From NCBI RefSeq assembly GCF_003721595.1, contig NZ_RJJR01000008.1, forward strand, positions 1-64,000: a stretch of 64,000 bases of DNA. The letters are read 5' to 3'. Origin of the DNA: Hanamia caeni (GTDB taxonomy: Bacteria; Bacteroidota; Bacteroidia; Chitinophagales; Chitinophagaceae). The notes beneath the pieces are model-generated. The model worked only from the letters and a program-made list of their open reading frames with translations. It was not told where the DNA came from and made no database searches. Below, piece after piece: positions 26,923-36,538 of the stretch (positions are counted from its first letter, which is position 1; each line of letters starts with the position of its first letter). A program made the position numbers and the translations under genes.

Positions 26923-27930
26923 CTAATACTGAAAGTAGATTTCAGTGGCGCCAAAACCAAATCTTTCATGATATTGATTGGCAAAAGTTCTTACTTCTTT
27001 TTTTGTCTTCAGTATTTCGTGTATTTCATTTCTAAGCTTGCCGGTACCTACTCCGTGAATCACCACGAGATTTGGCTGACGGTGGGCAATTGCCAATTGA
27101 TAATATTTTTCAAAATGATTTAACTGAATGGTAAGAATTTCAAAATTGCTGAGCCCTTTCCAATTGTCTATTAATTTTTCAATATGCAAATCTACCACGG
27201 AGCGGGCAGGCTCCAGCTTTTGCCGCGCCCGCGAAATATTATAAAATTCAGTTGACTTATTATAATCGGGAACTACATCATCCACTTTATCCGGGTAATG
27301 GTCAAAAAGCTGAAATGCAAAAGTGGGTTCATTTTTCATTTTAATTTCTTCAATCTTCTGAAATAATTGTTTTGCTTTTATTTTGAAAGTTGTTTCATAA
27401 TGGTCAGCCTTTTTTTTGTTAGAGTTTATTAATTCAAAATCAAATTCAAATTTTGGTGCATCATTCATTTCTTCAAAAGGAATATCATGAAGATAAAATT
27501 CTTTAAAAGGCAGGATCGAATTATTTAAATGAAAATCTGATGAATCTTTAAACCTTACCTGGTAATTAAAACGGTAAGATTCGTTCGTTTGATTAAGAAG
27601 ATAAATCTTAAATTTTTCTACCACGTCATCTTCAAAAATGTCCTTCTCAAAAACCGGCAGAAAAGAAAGCCAAACGCCTGAATGAATTTGACTTTTTTTG
27701 GTAGCCTCCTCTTTTTTTAGATTATCTACATAAACCTTTTCTCTTTTAGGAACAACAATTTTTTTCTCTGAAAATCTTTTAAAATAGGGAAAATCGATCT
27801 GGTCAAAATATACAGGAAACCGAACGCCATTCACATCTACCAAAACCATTTCTGAATTGATAATTTCCACCACTTCACCTTCTTCCTGTGAATGTAATAT
27901 CAGAACTATATCACCTACCTCGTATTTCAT
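26923..27930 (-). CDS. DUF2027 and Smr domain-containing protein
   Basis: A 335-residue cytoplasmic protein. The N-terminal part (about 1-60, MKYEVGDIVLILHSQEEGEV) is a small SH3-like domain of the type seen in MutS2-related proteins; the middle matches DUF2027; and the C-terminus (about 255-335) is an Smr nuclease-type domain with VDLHIEKL and the catalytic-type motif VVIHGVGTGKLRNEIHEIL. Smr domains cut branched or ribosome-associated nucleic acid in other proteins. The frame is open 15 codons upstream, but a TATCTTTG -7 box lies 4 nt before this ATG. The rnpB promoter overlaps its 3' end. Confidence 0.85.
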   Translation of the reverse strand: MKYEVGDIVLILHSQEEGEVVEIINSEMVLVDVNGVRFPVYFDQIDFPYFKRFSEKKIVVPKREKVYVDNLKKEEATKKSQIHSGVWLSFLPVFEKDIFEDDVVEKFKIYLLNQTNESYRFNYQVRFKDSSDFHLNNSILPFKEFYLHDIPFEEMNDAPKFEFDFELINSNKKKADHYETTFKIKAKQLFQKIEEIKMKNEPTFAFQLFDHYPDKVDDVVPDYNKSTEFYNISRARQKLEPARSVVDLHIEKLIDNWKGLSNFEILTIQLNHFEKYYQLAIAHRQPNLVVIHGVGTGKLRNEIHEILKTKKEVRTFANQYHERFGFGATEIYFQY

Positions 27931-28079
27931 TTTCCAAAGATACTTTGATTTGATTTTTGCGGATTTACTCACCAATCAATTAACAGCAGTAAAGCAATAT
28001 TTATCGTTCTTTTTTATTTTATAATGATGATTACGTCAGGAAAGTACCGCAAGCATTTACTTCAGATTATTAAAACAAT

Positions 28080-29168
28080 TTACAAAGGCATTCCAAATTG
28101 AATCCCTGTCAACATTAAACTTTTTACATTTTTTTGTTGGATGAGCACTTTGAATTTTGTTCCCATATCCATTAATAATTTTTGGATTTGCCATATCGCT
28201 GCGCGGTTATTTTCCGGATCACGAAGCTCGAAATTTCTTAAATAATTCATGAGCCCAAGTGAACGAAGAAAATTAGCCTGAGTAGTAAATCCGGAACATT
28301 CCAATCCAGCTTTTTTGCCCCAGTGGCTCAATGCAGAAAAATTTACATGCGCCGTAATATCCTGGCTGCCGATGTCGGTATAAAAAGAAGTATTTACCTG
28401 GTGATTTTTATAACAAACAATAGTTCCTGTATTTCTTTTCGGGTTATAAAGCTCTTCAGCCGCGTAACCATAATCAATCGTTAGCACAAAACCTTTTTCT
28501 AAGCTTTCAGAAATTTCTTTTATCCATTCAATAGCTTCAAGATTAATTTCTGTTACGTATCCATAAGGGAGTTCAATATGTTGTTCGTTTAAATAATTCT
28601 TTAATTCCCGCGAAGCAGGACGAAGAACTTCGCAAAAACCGTTGTTGTAATCTACATAGATTTCCATCAACTCCTTTTCCATTTTCACCCTGTGAACGGC
28701 AAAATTGTCAAGCAATTCGTTTGATAAAACACAACCATTTACCGGCCCTATTTCGCTGATGGAATTGTACCAGGAAACTTTTTCGGGTAAATGACTTTGT
28801 TGATTTTTTCGCAATGCTTCGCCCTTTTCAACAATGCAATATGAAAGCTGTTCGTACAGTGTTGGATTATTTTTCAGGTTACAAAGTATATCATTGCAAA
28901 GCGAACCGGTGCCTGCTCCATACTCCACAATGGTAGATGGTTTCTTATCCAGCGCCATCCACATTTCTTCTATTTGTTTTCCAATGAGCTCTCCAAATAG
29001 CGAGCTTACTATCGGGCTTGTATAAAAGTCGCCTTCCTTTCCAATCTTACTTTTGCCGGAGTTATAATATCCAAAAGATGGGTAATACAAGGCCATTTCC
29101 ATGAAATCATGAAATGAAACCGGCCCGTCGCTTCTTATTTTCAATTGTATAATTTCTGAAAGATCCAT
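28080..29168 (-). CDS. MidA/NDUFAF7-like SAM-dependent methyltransferase
   Basis: About 362 residues of the DUF185 family, which includes the mitochondrial complex I assembly factor NDUFAF7, a protein-arginine methyltransferase. Seen here: FHDFMEMALYYPSFGYYNSG at the start, SPIVSSLFGELIG, the SAM-binding IVEYGAGTGSLCNDIL (about 80-95) and LSNELLDNFAVHRV (about 150). The target in this organism is unknown. The frame opens five codons earlier (29183), but MDLSEIIQLKI aligns better with the family. Family call is firm. Confidence 0.9.
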   Translation of the reverse strand: MDLSEIIQLKIRSDGPVSFHDFMEMALYYPSFGYYNSGKSKIGKEGDFYTSPIVSSLFGELIGKQIEEMWMALDKKPSTIVEYGAGTGSLCNDILCNLKNNPTLYEQLSYCIVEKGEALRKNQQSHLPEKVSWYNSISEIGPVNGCVLSNELLDNFAVHRVKMEKELMEIYVDYNNGFCEVLRPASRELKNYLNEQHIELPYGYVTEINLEAIEWIKEISESLEKGFVLTIDYGYAAEELYNPKRNTGTIVCYKNHQVNTSFYTDIGSQDITAHVNFSALSHWGKKAGLECSGFTTQANFLRSLGLMNYLRNFELRDPENNRAAIWQIQKLLMDMGTKFKVLIQQKNVKSLMLTGIQFGMPL

Positions 29169-29283
29169 GCTGAATTGTTTCAATTAAGAAAGCACTACAA
29201 GGCAGAATTGATGAAGCAAATTAACCCAGATACAAAAAGATAACAAGACGGCTATAGAAATAAATTTCGTTTAACCATCACCG

Positions 29284-29478
29284 TTACTCAAGAATCATTT
29301 TCCATATTTCATCAATTGTTTGCTGCGTATAAAAACTTTTTTTTGCGCTCGCCTTATTAAAATTGATCAGTGAATTACAATTAGCCATTGTGTGGTCAGG
29401 GAAAATAGTCTCTATAATATTTGTATTGATGAGAATTTCAATGCCATCCTTTTGTTTTACTTTAATGAACTGTGCCAT
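29284..29478 (-). CDS. Hypothetical 64-residue protein
   Basis: A small protein of short alternating hydrophobic strands ending in an amphipathic helix (QQTIDEIWKMILE). The pattern is loosely like FlbD-type or Hfq-sized proteins, but no family is recognised. It lies downstream of the coiled-coil RmuC-like gene on the same strand with a 40-bp gap, so the two could be co-transcribed. Confidence 0.55.
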   Translation of the reverse strand: MAQFIKVKQKDGIEILINTNIIETIFPDHTMANCNSLINFNKASAKKSFYTQQTIDEIWKMILE

Positions 29479-29518
29479 AGCTTTCTATTTTGAATTTCTT
29501 TTTATTGTTTAGGTTTTA

Positions 29519-30721
29519 TTATTTAAGATTGCTGATCGCTTCAAAACCTGAAGGTGGGCTTATTTTTCTTACCAGCGCTTCCGCATTTATTAAAGCGTGC
29601 TTGTCCTGCAATTCTTTGGTCAAAATTTGCTTGGCTTGTTTTTCTGCGGGTGGATTTAATTTTTCAGCCTTTTCAAATTCAATGACCTGTTTTAAAAAAT
29701 CTTCCGGCAAATCTTTCATATACCTGGAAAGCAATTCTAAAAACTCTGAAGCAAAAAACTGATCCACCTGTATTTTTCTTTTGGTAGTGTGCGTGAATTT
29801 TCCAATCAGGCGGCAGATATTGTCGCGTTCATCAGGGCTTAGCTGGTTTACAAATTCGTAATCTTCAATTTTCTTTAAGGTAAGGATAATAGATTCAAGT
29901 GAATCAATAGTGATGACATACACATTGTAATCGCCCATATTGTAAACAAACTGTTTTATGGTGTGAATGGTATTCGTTGGCACTACCAGGAAAATATCCT
30001 TTTTCACTTTTTCCTGGTTTGCATATTTCCGCAACGATTCTGTTTGCGCCTTAATATATTTCGGAAAATTTATAAGATCATTGTTTGACGGACATTTTGC
30101 ATCGAACACAATAAACTCTTCACAAATCTCCAAAGTATTATCAGGATTGCCACGAAAAGGAACTACATCAACATACCTGATAAAATGACTTTTGCAAATC
30201 GTGCGTATGTTCTGCTCTACGGTAGCTTCGTGCTCGCTCCATTGCCGTTTCATTTTTTCAAATGATTCCCTTTGTTCCTCAAGCCTCTCGTCATTGTGTT
30301 TTTTAATTTGTTCCTCCAAAGTATGTTTAAGCTGGTTTAGCTGCCCGATGTTGTTTCTATAATTTATCTCACGTTGTTCTTCAGTATTCTCATGTTTCAG
30401 ATTTGCATTTTTTAACTCAGACTTTTCAGTTACCAAAGCCTCAATCTTATGATTTAACAAATTGACTTCTTCCTCATTTTTGAAATTCATTTTTTCCAAA
30501 TGATCAACACTTTCAATTAAAGCCTCATTCCTCGTTTCGAACTGCAAAATTTTTTTTTCAAGCAAATGCAATTGCTCCTCTTTCTCCAATAAATTTCTCT
30601 GGATTGATTTAAATTCATCAAATGCATCATAACTTAAATTGCGCAGTGATTGCCAGGAAAATAGCCTTTGCCAAAACGTGAGTCCTTTTATTTTAATAAA
30701 AAACAGGTTTAATTTTTCCAT
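29519..30721 (-). CDS. Coiled-coil protein with RmuC-like nuclease-type core
   Basis: A 400-residue protein with a long heptad-rich coiled coil (about residues 35-170), followed by a segment with CEEFIVFDAKCPSNNDL (about 206-222), SLRKYANQEKVKKDIFLVVP (about 238-257) and the strand NVYVITIDSLESIILTLKKI. This order (coiled coil, then a strand ending in DAK/DSK, then a lysine-rich helix and hydrophobic strands) parallels RmuC, a PD-(D/E)XK-fold protein affecting recombination of inverted repeats. Similarity is distant, so the call is an inference. The N-terminus lacks the membrane anchor of RmuC. Confidence 0.6.
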   Translation of the reverse strand: MEKLNLFFIKIKGLTFWQRLFSWQSLRNLSYDAFDEFKSIQRNLLEKEEQLHLLEKKILQFETRNEALIESVDHLEKMNFKNEEEVNLLNHKIEALVTEKSELKNANLKHENTEEQREINYRNNIGQLNQLKHTLEEQIKKHNDERLEEQRESFEKMKRQWSEHEATVEQNIRTICKSHFIRYVDVVPFRGNPDNTLEICEEFIVFDAKCPSNNDLINFPKYIKAQTESLRKYANQEKVKKDIFLVVPTNTIHTIKQFVYNMGDYNVYVITIDSLESIILTLKKIEDYEFVNQLSPDERDNICRLIGKFTHTTKRKIQVDQFFASEFLELLSRYMKDLPEDFLKQVIEFEKAEKLNPPAEKQAKQILTKELQDKHALINAEALVRKISPPSGFEAISNLK

Positions 30722-30818
30722 AAAAATTGCAACATGAAGGTTATAAAATTAATGTCTTCATTGTACCATGATCAACAACCCCTGAATTAACAAACATCAG
30801 TAAGCACTGAAGTAAGTT

Positions 30819-30852
30819 ATAAAAAAAATTTCCGTCAAGTGGCGGAAATTTT
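30819..30852 (-). terminator. Rho-independent terminator after the lactonase gene
   Basis: A perfect 10-bp stem (AAAATTTCCG with CGGAAATTTT) over an 8-nt loop lies 12 bp beyond the lactonase stop codon; T residues follow on the minus strand. Confidence 0.75.
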
Positions 30853-30863
30853 TTGTGAAATTT

Positions 30864-32003
30864 TTATTTCGGAATCATTTGCAAACATACAGGCCTCGGC
30901 ACATGTATCGTTTTTCCTGTTTCGCTCAACATGCCGGTTTCTTTATCTCTTTTAAAAATGATAATACTTTCTGAATCCTGGTTGGCTGCCAATAAAAAAT
31001 TTCCGCTGGGGTCAATCATAAAATGCCTGGGATGCTGGCCCAAAGAAGATTGTGTGCCTTTAAATGCGAGTTTGCCGGTAGTGGCGTCTATTGAAAAGAC
31101 GGTTATGATATTGAGATCGGCGCGATCAGAAGTGTAAAGAAATTTGCCATCCGGTGAAATATTAATTTCCGCGCCATCTTTCCTTCCTGTAGTTCCGTCG
31201 GGAAAAGTGGGAAGGTCCTGGATTTCCGTAAATTTTCCATCGGCATATTTGTAGGTGGTAACTGTACCGCTTAATTCATGCATGAGGTAAGCAAACTTTT
31301 TATTGGGTGAAAAAACGATGTGTCTTGGACCACTTCCTTTTTTTGATTCAACAAAAGATGGAGTTGATAAGGTTAGCGGTTGGTCTTTTGTTTTATCAAA
31401 TTTGTAGATGATTAATTTATCCAATCCTAAATCAGGCGTTACCAAATATTTTTCGTCAGGCGAAAAAACGGTTTCATGTACATGAGACGTTGCGGTGCTT
31501 CCTGAATCGCGGTAGATAGTGTCATTAATCAATTGCGAATAAGGTTTTAAAGAACCATCTTCATTAATTGGAATTACAGTAGCAGTGCCGCTGGAATAAT
31601 TAGCCACTGTGAGCCATTTATTATCCGAAGTAGTCGCCAAATAACAGGGATCATCGCCTCCTGAAGCGGTGGTGTTGATAAACTTCAAAGTGCCGTTTGA
31701 CCGGTCAAAAGAATAAGCGGAAACTCTGCCGGGGTTAACGCCATTGGTTTCATTAACGGCATATACAAACTTCTGATCGCCCGAAACACTAACCCATGAA
31801 GGATTGGTAACACTATCTGTATTACTTACCAGTGTTGCATCGCCGGTTGCAGCATTAAAATCATAAACATATATGCCTTTACTGGAGGTGTTAGTGTAGG
31901 TGCCTACAAATAAATAATAACGTTGCTCACTGGAGCACGATGCAAGCATTATCAAAACACATAAAGCCAATAAATTTTTAAAAGCAATCGTTTTATTTTT
32001 CAT
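30864..32003 (-). CDS. Lactonase family (YbhE-type 6-phosphogluconolactonase-like) lipoprotein
   Basis: A 379-residue seven-bladed propeller of the Lactonase_10 family, related to E. coli Pgl (YbhE). A lipoprotein signal peptide ends LASC (Cys at residue 23), so this copy is exported and unlikely to act on a cytoplasmic phosphosugar. Blade motifs are seen: YLFVGTYTNTSSKGIYVYDF at the start, HVHETVFSPDEKYL (about 175) and SGPRHIVFSPNKKFAYLMHE (about 235). A lactone-forming sugar dehydrogenase is present elsewhere in the window, which may or may not be related. Confidence 0.9.
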   Translation of the reverse strand: MKNKTIAFKNLLALCVLIMLASCSSEQRYYLFVGTYTNTSSKGIYVYDFNAATGDATLVSNTDSVTNPSWVSVSGDQKFVYAVNETNGVNPGRVSAYSFDRSNGTLKFINTTASGGDDPCYLATTSDNKWLTVANYSSGTATVIPINEDGSLKPYSQLINDTIYRDSGSTATSHVHETVFSPDEKYLVTPDLGLDKLIIYKFDKTKDQPLTLSTPSFVESKKGSGPRHIVFSPNKKFAYLMHELSGTVTTYKYADGKFTEIQDLPTFPDGTTGRKDGAEINISPDGKFLYTSDRADLNIITVFSIDATTGKLAFKGTQSSLGQHPRHFMIDPSGNFLLAANQDSESIIIFKRDKETGMLSETGKTIHVPRPVCLQMIPK

Positions 32004-32053
32004 CTTAATTAGTTGATTTTTTTTATAAATAAAATATTTCCATTTGAATAATC

Positions 32054-32329
32054 TTAATGGTTCCTGATCACTTCAAATTTTTTAAAATCTGTCTTTTCTC
32101 TTTTTGAAACTTCAACCTTTTCTACAAAAGCTCTTTCCGGCCCGGTTTTACAAAATTCGATAAACTGTTCCACCTCGCTTTTATCCCCCGTAACCACAGC
32201 TTCTACTTTACCATCCGCGCAATTTTTTATCCATCCGTTAATATGTAATTTTTCAGCAAGGCGCCGGGAGGTTTCCCTGAAAAAGACACCCTGCACTTTA
32301 CCGCTAATCAATAAATGCATTGTCTCCAT
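32054..32329 (-). CDS. acyP: Acylphosphatase
   Basis: A 91-residue enzyme that hydrolyses acyl phosphates. The signature GKVQGVFFRETSRRLAEKL carries the catalytic Arg, and GWIKNCADGKVEAVV carries the catalytic Asn. Normal length and complete; Met4 is an alternative start. It sits between the lactonase and SIS genes on the same strand but is not obviously tied to either. Confidence 0.95.
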   Translation of the reverse strand: METMHLLISGKVQGVFFRETSRRLAEKLHINGWIKNCADGKVEAVVTGDKSEVEQFIEFCKTGPERAFVEKVEVSKREKTDFKKFEVIRNH

Positions 32330-32409
32330 ATTTTCAAAGATAGGGATACAAATTTTCCGGAAGGAAAATACAAATCAAAATTATTTGTTCTTTTACTATA
32401 CACCTACGT

Positions 32410-33171
32410 TCAAACTCCTGCAATACGGCGTTTGTATTCTGCCAAAGCCTCATCTAATCTTTCTTTGGAGTTGGCTGCGCCTGGCGCATTGTGCGATGGA
32501 TGAATATATAATTTAACGCCGCGGTCAGCAAGAATTTCAGCAACCGTAGTTACCGTCATCCACACGCACGTGATAAAAGCCATCGTAGATACGGGACCTA
32601 TTTTATCCACATGATTTTTTAAAGTAACTGAAGCATCTTCAATAGGCGCGCAGGTATCCACCACTACATCTGCAATTTCAAAAATATTTTTGCCTGACGA
32701 ATGACGGGTTTTTTTTCCCTGCGCTTCTGCGGCAGATCCAAATACCACTACTTTCATGCCTTTCTTTTTTGCTTCAAGCGCCACATCAATATTTACATTG
32801 TTGATGCCGGAATGAGAAAACAGCCACATCGTATCGCGTGGATCAAAATCATAGCCTTTCATTATTTCTACGCCATAGCCTTCTACTCTTTCTAAAAAAA
32901 TAAATTGATGAACACCCATTTGCCCGGTTATGTTTGTAAAAAAAGTTAGCGGTAATTCTACAATCGGATGAAACCCGACAAAGCCACCAATTCTAGGATA
33001 CATTTCTTCGATTGGCAATGTGGCATGCCCGCAACCAAACGTATGAACCCAGCGGCCACATTCAATAGAATCGGCCATAAGTTGAGCAGCCTTCTGCATA
33101 TTGTCCATTTGTGTTTCTTCTATTTTTGACATTATTTCCCTCGTGTTGGTAAGCCATTCTTTTGCTAACAT
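32410..33171 (-). CDS. SIS domain (sugar isomerase-type) protein
   Basis: A 253-residue cytoplasmic protein with a SIS fold: the phosphosugar-binding segment VHTFGCGHATLPIEEMYPRI (about 42-61), FSHSGINNVNIDVALEAKKK (about 113-132) and a C-terminal helical cap. It belongs to the UPF0309-like group often annotated as sugar isomerase domain protein. It lies 11 bp downstream of an MFS sugar transporter and close to a ROK kinase, which points to phosphorylated amino sugars. Whether it isomerises, deaminates or cleaves an ether bond cannot be told from the sequence. Confidence 0.85.
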   Translation of the reverse strand: MLAKEWLTNTREIMSKIEETQMDNMQKAAQLMADSIECGRWVHTFGCGHATLPIEEMYPRIGGFVGFHPIVELPLTFFTNITGQMGVHQFIFLERVEGYGVEIMKGYDFDPRDTMWLFSHSGINNVNIDVALEAKKKGMKVVVFGSAAEAQGKKTRHSSGKNIFEIADVVVDTCAPIEDASVTLKNHVDKIGPVSTMAFITCVWMTVTTVAEILADRGVKLYIHPSHNAPGAANSKERLDEALAEYKRRIAGV

Positions 33172-33182
33172 AATTTCTGATT

Positions 33183-34343
33183 TTAATTTTTATGATTCTT
33201 ATTTAACTTATTTAAAATTGCAATGCACAAAATCATCATGATAAAAAATTCAACAAAGCCAACAGTCGTCAAATGCCTGACACCATATCGCTGAACAATA
33301 AATCCCATGCAATAGTTAATGATCATATTTCCGATCAGTGCAATTACAAATGCAATGCTGAAAGCTGTGCCTGATAACTCTTTGAACCGATCGCCTACAA
33401 AACCCAGCATGATAGGAAATCCCGCTGCCAGTCCGCCTCCTATCAGGATAAGCCCGCAAACCGCGGGACAGTAAGATTTCCCAAAAGAAAGAAAAAGCAA
33501 TCCAATCAATAAAAGAGAAAATGTAATAGTCCATATTTTTTGTGCAGACATATTTCTGAAAATACTTCCAAGCAGCAATCGCATTACGGTCATCCCCACA
33601 ACCGACAAAGAGAGTGCATATAAGGCCTTTGCCGGTAAAACATGAAGATAATCCGTAAGATAGGTGGTGGTCCAGTTATTAAATATTCCTTCCAACGCGC
33701 TTTGAAAAAAAAGAAAAAAAGCAATCAATAACAGCAGATCATCTTTAAGCAATAAGAGGCTTTTTTTGACGGGCAAACCGCCTGCGTGCTTGGGTGGCGG
33801 AAATTTTACAAGAAGATAAATAATACCCATTAGAAAAGTGGCCGCCCCAATGATTGAAACAGTCGACTCATAGTTAAATTTATTTTGCAGAAAGCCAAGG
33901 ATAAAAGGCATTCCCAGGGCGCCAATGGCAAAAAAAACTCCGAGCAAACTGAGGTTGGCGCCTTTTTCTTTGTCACTGATGTCTGATACAAGCGCACTGG
34001 TAGCTCCATTGATAGCCCCTCCGCCAAGACCAAATAAAAAAATACAAATGTTCAAAGCAAAATGAGACGGCGCATACGCTATTCCTTCAAAGCCGACGAA
34101 CATGCTGAAACAAGTGAGCGCCAGCAAAACCCTGTAGCCATACCTGTCGCAAAAAGGGCCGAATACCAAAGAGCCAATCAAAATACCAAACGGCAAAATA
34201 GAAAATAATGTACCCGCCGCGATGTTATCTAAATCAAACTTTGCTTTTAGCTGCGGCACTACTGAACCCAGCGTGGTAATGGCCATTCCAAAAAATAATA
34301 TTCCAATGCAGGCTGACCAAAAAACCAATCGTTTGTTATACAT
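33183..34343 (-). CDS. MFS transporter, probable sugar importer
   Basis: A 386-residue, twelve-segment major facilitator. The first loop motif FGPFCDRYGYRVLLAL (about 61-76) is the MFS A-like signature, and the central loop between helices 6 and 7 (KFPPPKHAGGLPVKKS) splits the two halves. It lies between genes for a ROK kinase and a SIS protein, 16 bp after the ROK gene. This order suggests import of a free sugar across the inner membrane followed by phosphorylation. Substrate is inferred to be an amino sugar. Confidence 0.9.
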   Translation of the reverse strand: MYNKRLVFWSACIGILFFGMAITTLGSVVPQLKAKFDLDNIAAGTLFSILPFGILIGSLVFGPFCDRYGYRVLLALTCFSMFVGFEGIAYAPSHFALNICIFLFGLGGGAINGATSALVSDISDKEKGANLSLLGVFFAIGALGMPFILGFLQNKFNYESTVSIIGAATFLMGIIYLLVKFPPPKHAGGLPVKKSLLLLKDDLLLLIAFFLFFQSALEGIFNNWTTTYLTDYLHVLPAKALYALSLSVVGMTVMRLLLGSIFRNMSAQKIWTITFSLLLIGLLFLSFGKSYCPAVCGLILIGGGLAAGFPIMLGFVGDRFKELSGTAFSIAFVIALIGNMIINYCMGFIVQRYGVRHLTTVGFVEFFIMMILCIAILNKLNKNHKN

Positions 34344-34359
34344 TTTGGGAATTGAGTAA

Positions 34360-35301
34360 TTATCGGATATTGTTTTTTAAAGCTAAAAAACCTGCGCCAA
34401 ATACACCCGCATCATTGCCTAATGCGGATGGTTCTATGCTCACCTGTGTTATACTAATTGGCTGCGCCCATTTAGCTGCTTCTTCTTTAATTGCCGGAAT
34501 TAATTTTATGGCCGGCCCAAAAACACCTCCGCCCAAAATGATTTTTTCAGGATTAAATAAGCTCACAAGATTTGCTATGGCCATTCCCCAACATTGTATT
34601 GCTGTTTCTATTACTTTTTTTGCCGCCCAATCATGATTTTCAAAAGCAACAAACACATCATGAGAAGTAATCTCATCAATGGCTTTAGCGCTTAATTCCC
34701 CGGAATAATCTTTATTGTCTCGCATTATTTTTTTCATACTATTGGCAATGCCTTCGCCCGAAGCATAATGTTCAAAACAGCCACAATTCTTATATTCTTC
34801 CCTAAAAGGTTTTGACAAAGCCATCCATCCTATAGCGCCCGCAATATGGTTTGAACCGCGAAGTATGTTCCCGTCAATCATGATTCCTGCGCCAATGCCC
34901 GTGCCTACCGCTAAAAATATAGCGTGGCTGCAAGCCTTCGCGTTTCCTCTCCACGACTCGCCTAATATATAACATGCTCTGTCGCTGTCAATAGTCACAG
35001 GAATTTCTTTACATACATTCTTCACTTCCTGAAGCAGGGGATAGTCATCCCAACCGCGGATATTCGGCGCCCACACAGTTCCTGTTTTTTCCCTGTAAAT
35101 ACCCGGCACAGAAATTCCAACAGAACTAATGGAATTATCTCTGCTTAATAATTTTACAATCTGGTCAGTTATTAATGTGCCCACATGCTGGCCGGCCGCG
35201 TCTTTTAATGGAATTTTTTCAAGGTACAATAAGCTACCTTTTTCATCAAAAACAGCAACTGCCAGCTTTGTACCGCCCAGATCAATCCCTAGTAAAGCCA
35301 T
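34360..35301 (-). CDS. ROK family sugar kinase
   Basis: A 313-residue ROK kinase with the N-terminal ATP-binding motif GIDLGGTKLAVAVFD (5-19), the active-site region IDSDRACYILGESWRG with a catalytic-type Asp near residue 107, and a shortened zinc motif NCGCFEHYASGEG in which only two of the usual three Cys remain. It resembles glucokinase or N-acetylglucosamine kinase; context (nagA, SIS, MFS) favours an amino sugar. It is the first gene of a minus-strand unit and is divergent from a DeoR regulator. Confidence 0.9.
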   Translation of the reverse strand: MALLGIDLGGTKLAVAVFDEKGSLLYLEKIPLKDAAGQHVGTLITDQIVKLLSRDNSISSVGISVPGIYREKTGTVWAPNIRGWDDYPLLQEVKNVCKEIPVTIDSDRACYILGESWRGNAKACSHAIFLAVGTGIGAGIMIDGNILRGSNHIAGAIGWMALSKPFREEYKNCGCFEHYASGEGIANSMKKIMRDNKDYSGELSAKAIDEITSHDVFVAFENHDWAAKKVIETAIQCWGMAIANLVSLFNPEKIILGGGVFGPAIKLIPAIKEEAAKWAQPISITQVSIEPSALGNDAGVFGAGFLALKNNIR

Positions 35302-35347
35302 ACATTAAATTGGAAAATTGTTTAAAAAATATTTTGCAGGAATACGC

Positions 35348-35359
35348 TTGTTTAAACAA
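35348..35359. promoter_or_regulatory. 12-nt palindrome between the ROK and DeoR genes
   Basis: TTGTTTAAACAA is a perfect palindrome 47 bp upstream of the ROK gene in a 309-bp divergent intergenic region. It is a candidate operator for the adjacent DeoR-type regulator; nothing beyond position and symmetry supports it. The rest of the region is AT-rich and shows no gene. Confidence 0.35.
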
Positions 35360-35610
35360 AACAAGTTAAGTATTAATGCACAAAAACGCAAAAACTTTTT
35401 ATCAAAAAATTTTTGTTTTTAAGTAAACACGGGGCGGCCCTTAATAGCATTTAGTAAAAAATTACATTTGCGTTCGTGTATGCGCGCGGCATAAATTCTG
35501 CGGTGGAAAAATATTGCTTTCGGATATTTGTGACTAAGAGCATTTGAAAAAAAATTATCAACTAAAAAAGAATCATTCGGTATAAATAAAAATAAAAGCA
35601 ATTAAGTGGT

Positions 35611-36354
35611 ATGTTTAAAAATGAACGGCAATCTTTTATCATCAAGCAAATTAACCTGCACAACAAAGTACTATCCTCCGAGTTAAGCGTAAAATTGAAT
35701 GTTTCAGAAGATACAGTGCGCAGAGACCTTACCGAGCTGGCTGAGGCAGGTGAAATTATAAAGGTTCATGGAGGTGCCTTATCCAAATCGTATCATTATC
35801 CTATTCAACAAAATTTATCATACGCCGTGGAGGCGAAAAAAGAGATTGCAAAAAAAGCGGTGAAACTGATTCAACCAGGTATGACATTGCTGATAGAAGC
35901 GGGCACAACAATGTTGGAAATGGTAAGAATGATTCCTGATACGATGGAGGGCACATTTTTTACCGTAAGCCCGTTAATGGCTCTGGAATTGGCCGCCCAT
36001 CCCGGTTTGAACGTTATCGTTATCGGAGGCAAAATTGATTATACGTCTCAGATAAATATTGGAGAAAGGCCTATCAGCGAACTTGCGGATATCAGGGTAG
36101 ACCTTTGTTTTTTAGGTGCTCACGGGCTTGATTCCAAAGAAGGCCTTTCAGAATCAGAATGGAATGTGACGCAGGTTAAAAAGGCAATGATAAAATCAGC
36201 ATCCAAACTTGCGGTGATTACCATATCAGAAAAATTGAATTCTATTTTTAAAATGAAGCTTTGCCCCGTTCACAATATTGACTACCTGGTTACCGAATTA
36301 GACCCTAACGATAAACATCTGAAACCTTATAAAAAAAATATGCAGGTGATATAA
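35611..36354 (+). CDS. DeoR/GlpR family transcriptional regulator
   Basis: A 247-residue repressor-type regulator. The N-terminal winged HTH (about 1-55, KLNVSEDTVRRDLTELAEAG) carries the DeoR signature, and the C-terminal sugar-phosphate sensor domain (about 75-235) includes AGTTMLEMVRMIPDT and FLGAHGLDSKEGLSESEW. These regulators respond to a phosphorylated sugar. It is divergent from the ROK/MFS/SIS unit and probably regulates it, plausibly together with nagA and the GH9 gene. Confidence 0.93.
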   Translation: MFKNERQSFIIKQINLHNKVLSSELSVKLNVSEDTVRRDLTELAEAGEIIKVHGGALSKSYHYPIQQNLSYAVEAKKEIAKKAVKLIQPGMTLLIEAGTTMLEMVRMIPDTMEGTFFTVSPLMALELAAHPGLNVIVIGGKIDYTSQINIGERPISELADIRVDLCFLGAHGLDSKEGLSESEWNVTQVKKAMIKSASKLAVITISEKLNSIFKMKLCPVHNIDYLVTELDPNDKHLKPYKKNMQVI

Positions 36355-36538
36355 ATTCATCCCATTCGTTTTTGCATAAAATAAAAATCTCCATTATTTC
36401 TTTATTTACTGCGTTCGTTTTCCCTTAGAAAAAGTTTTTTTTAAATCGCCCAACGTTTTCTATTTAATTATCGTATTAGATATAACAGCAACCGCGCGGG
36501 CTGGAATACTAATTAAATAATTCACTAAAAAACTATAA

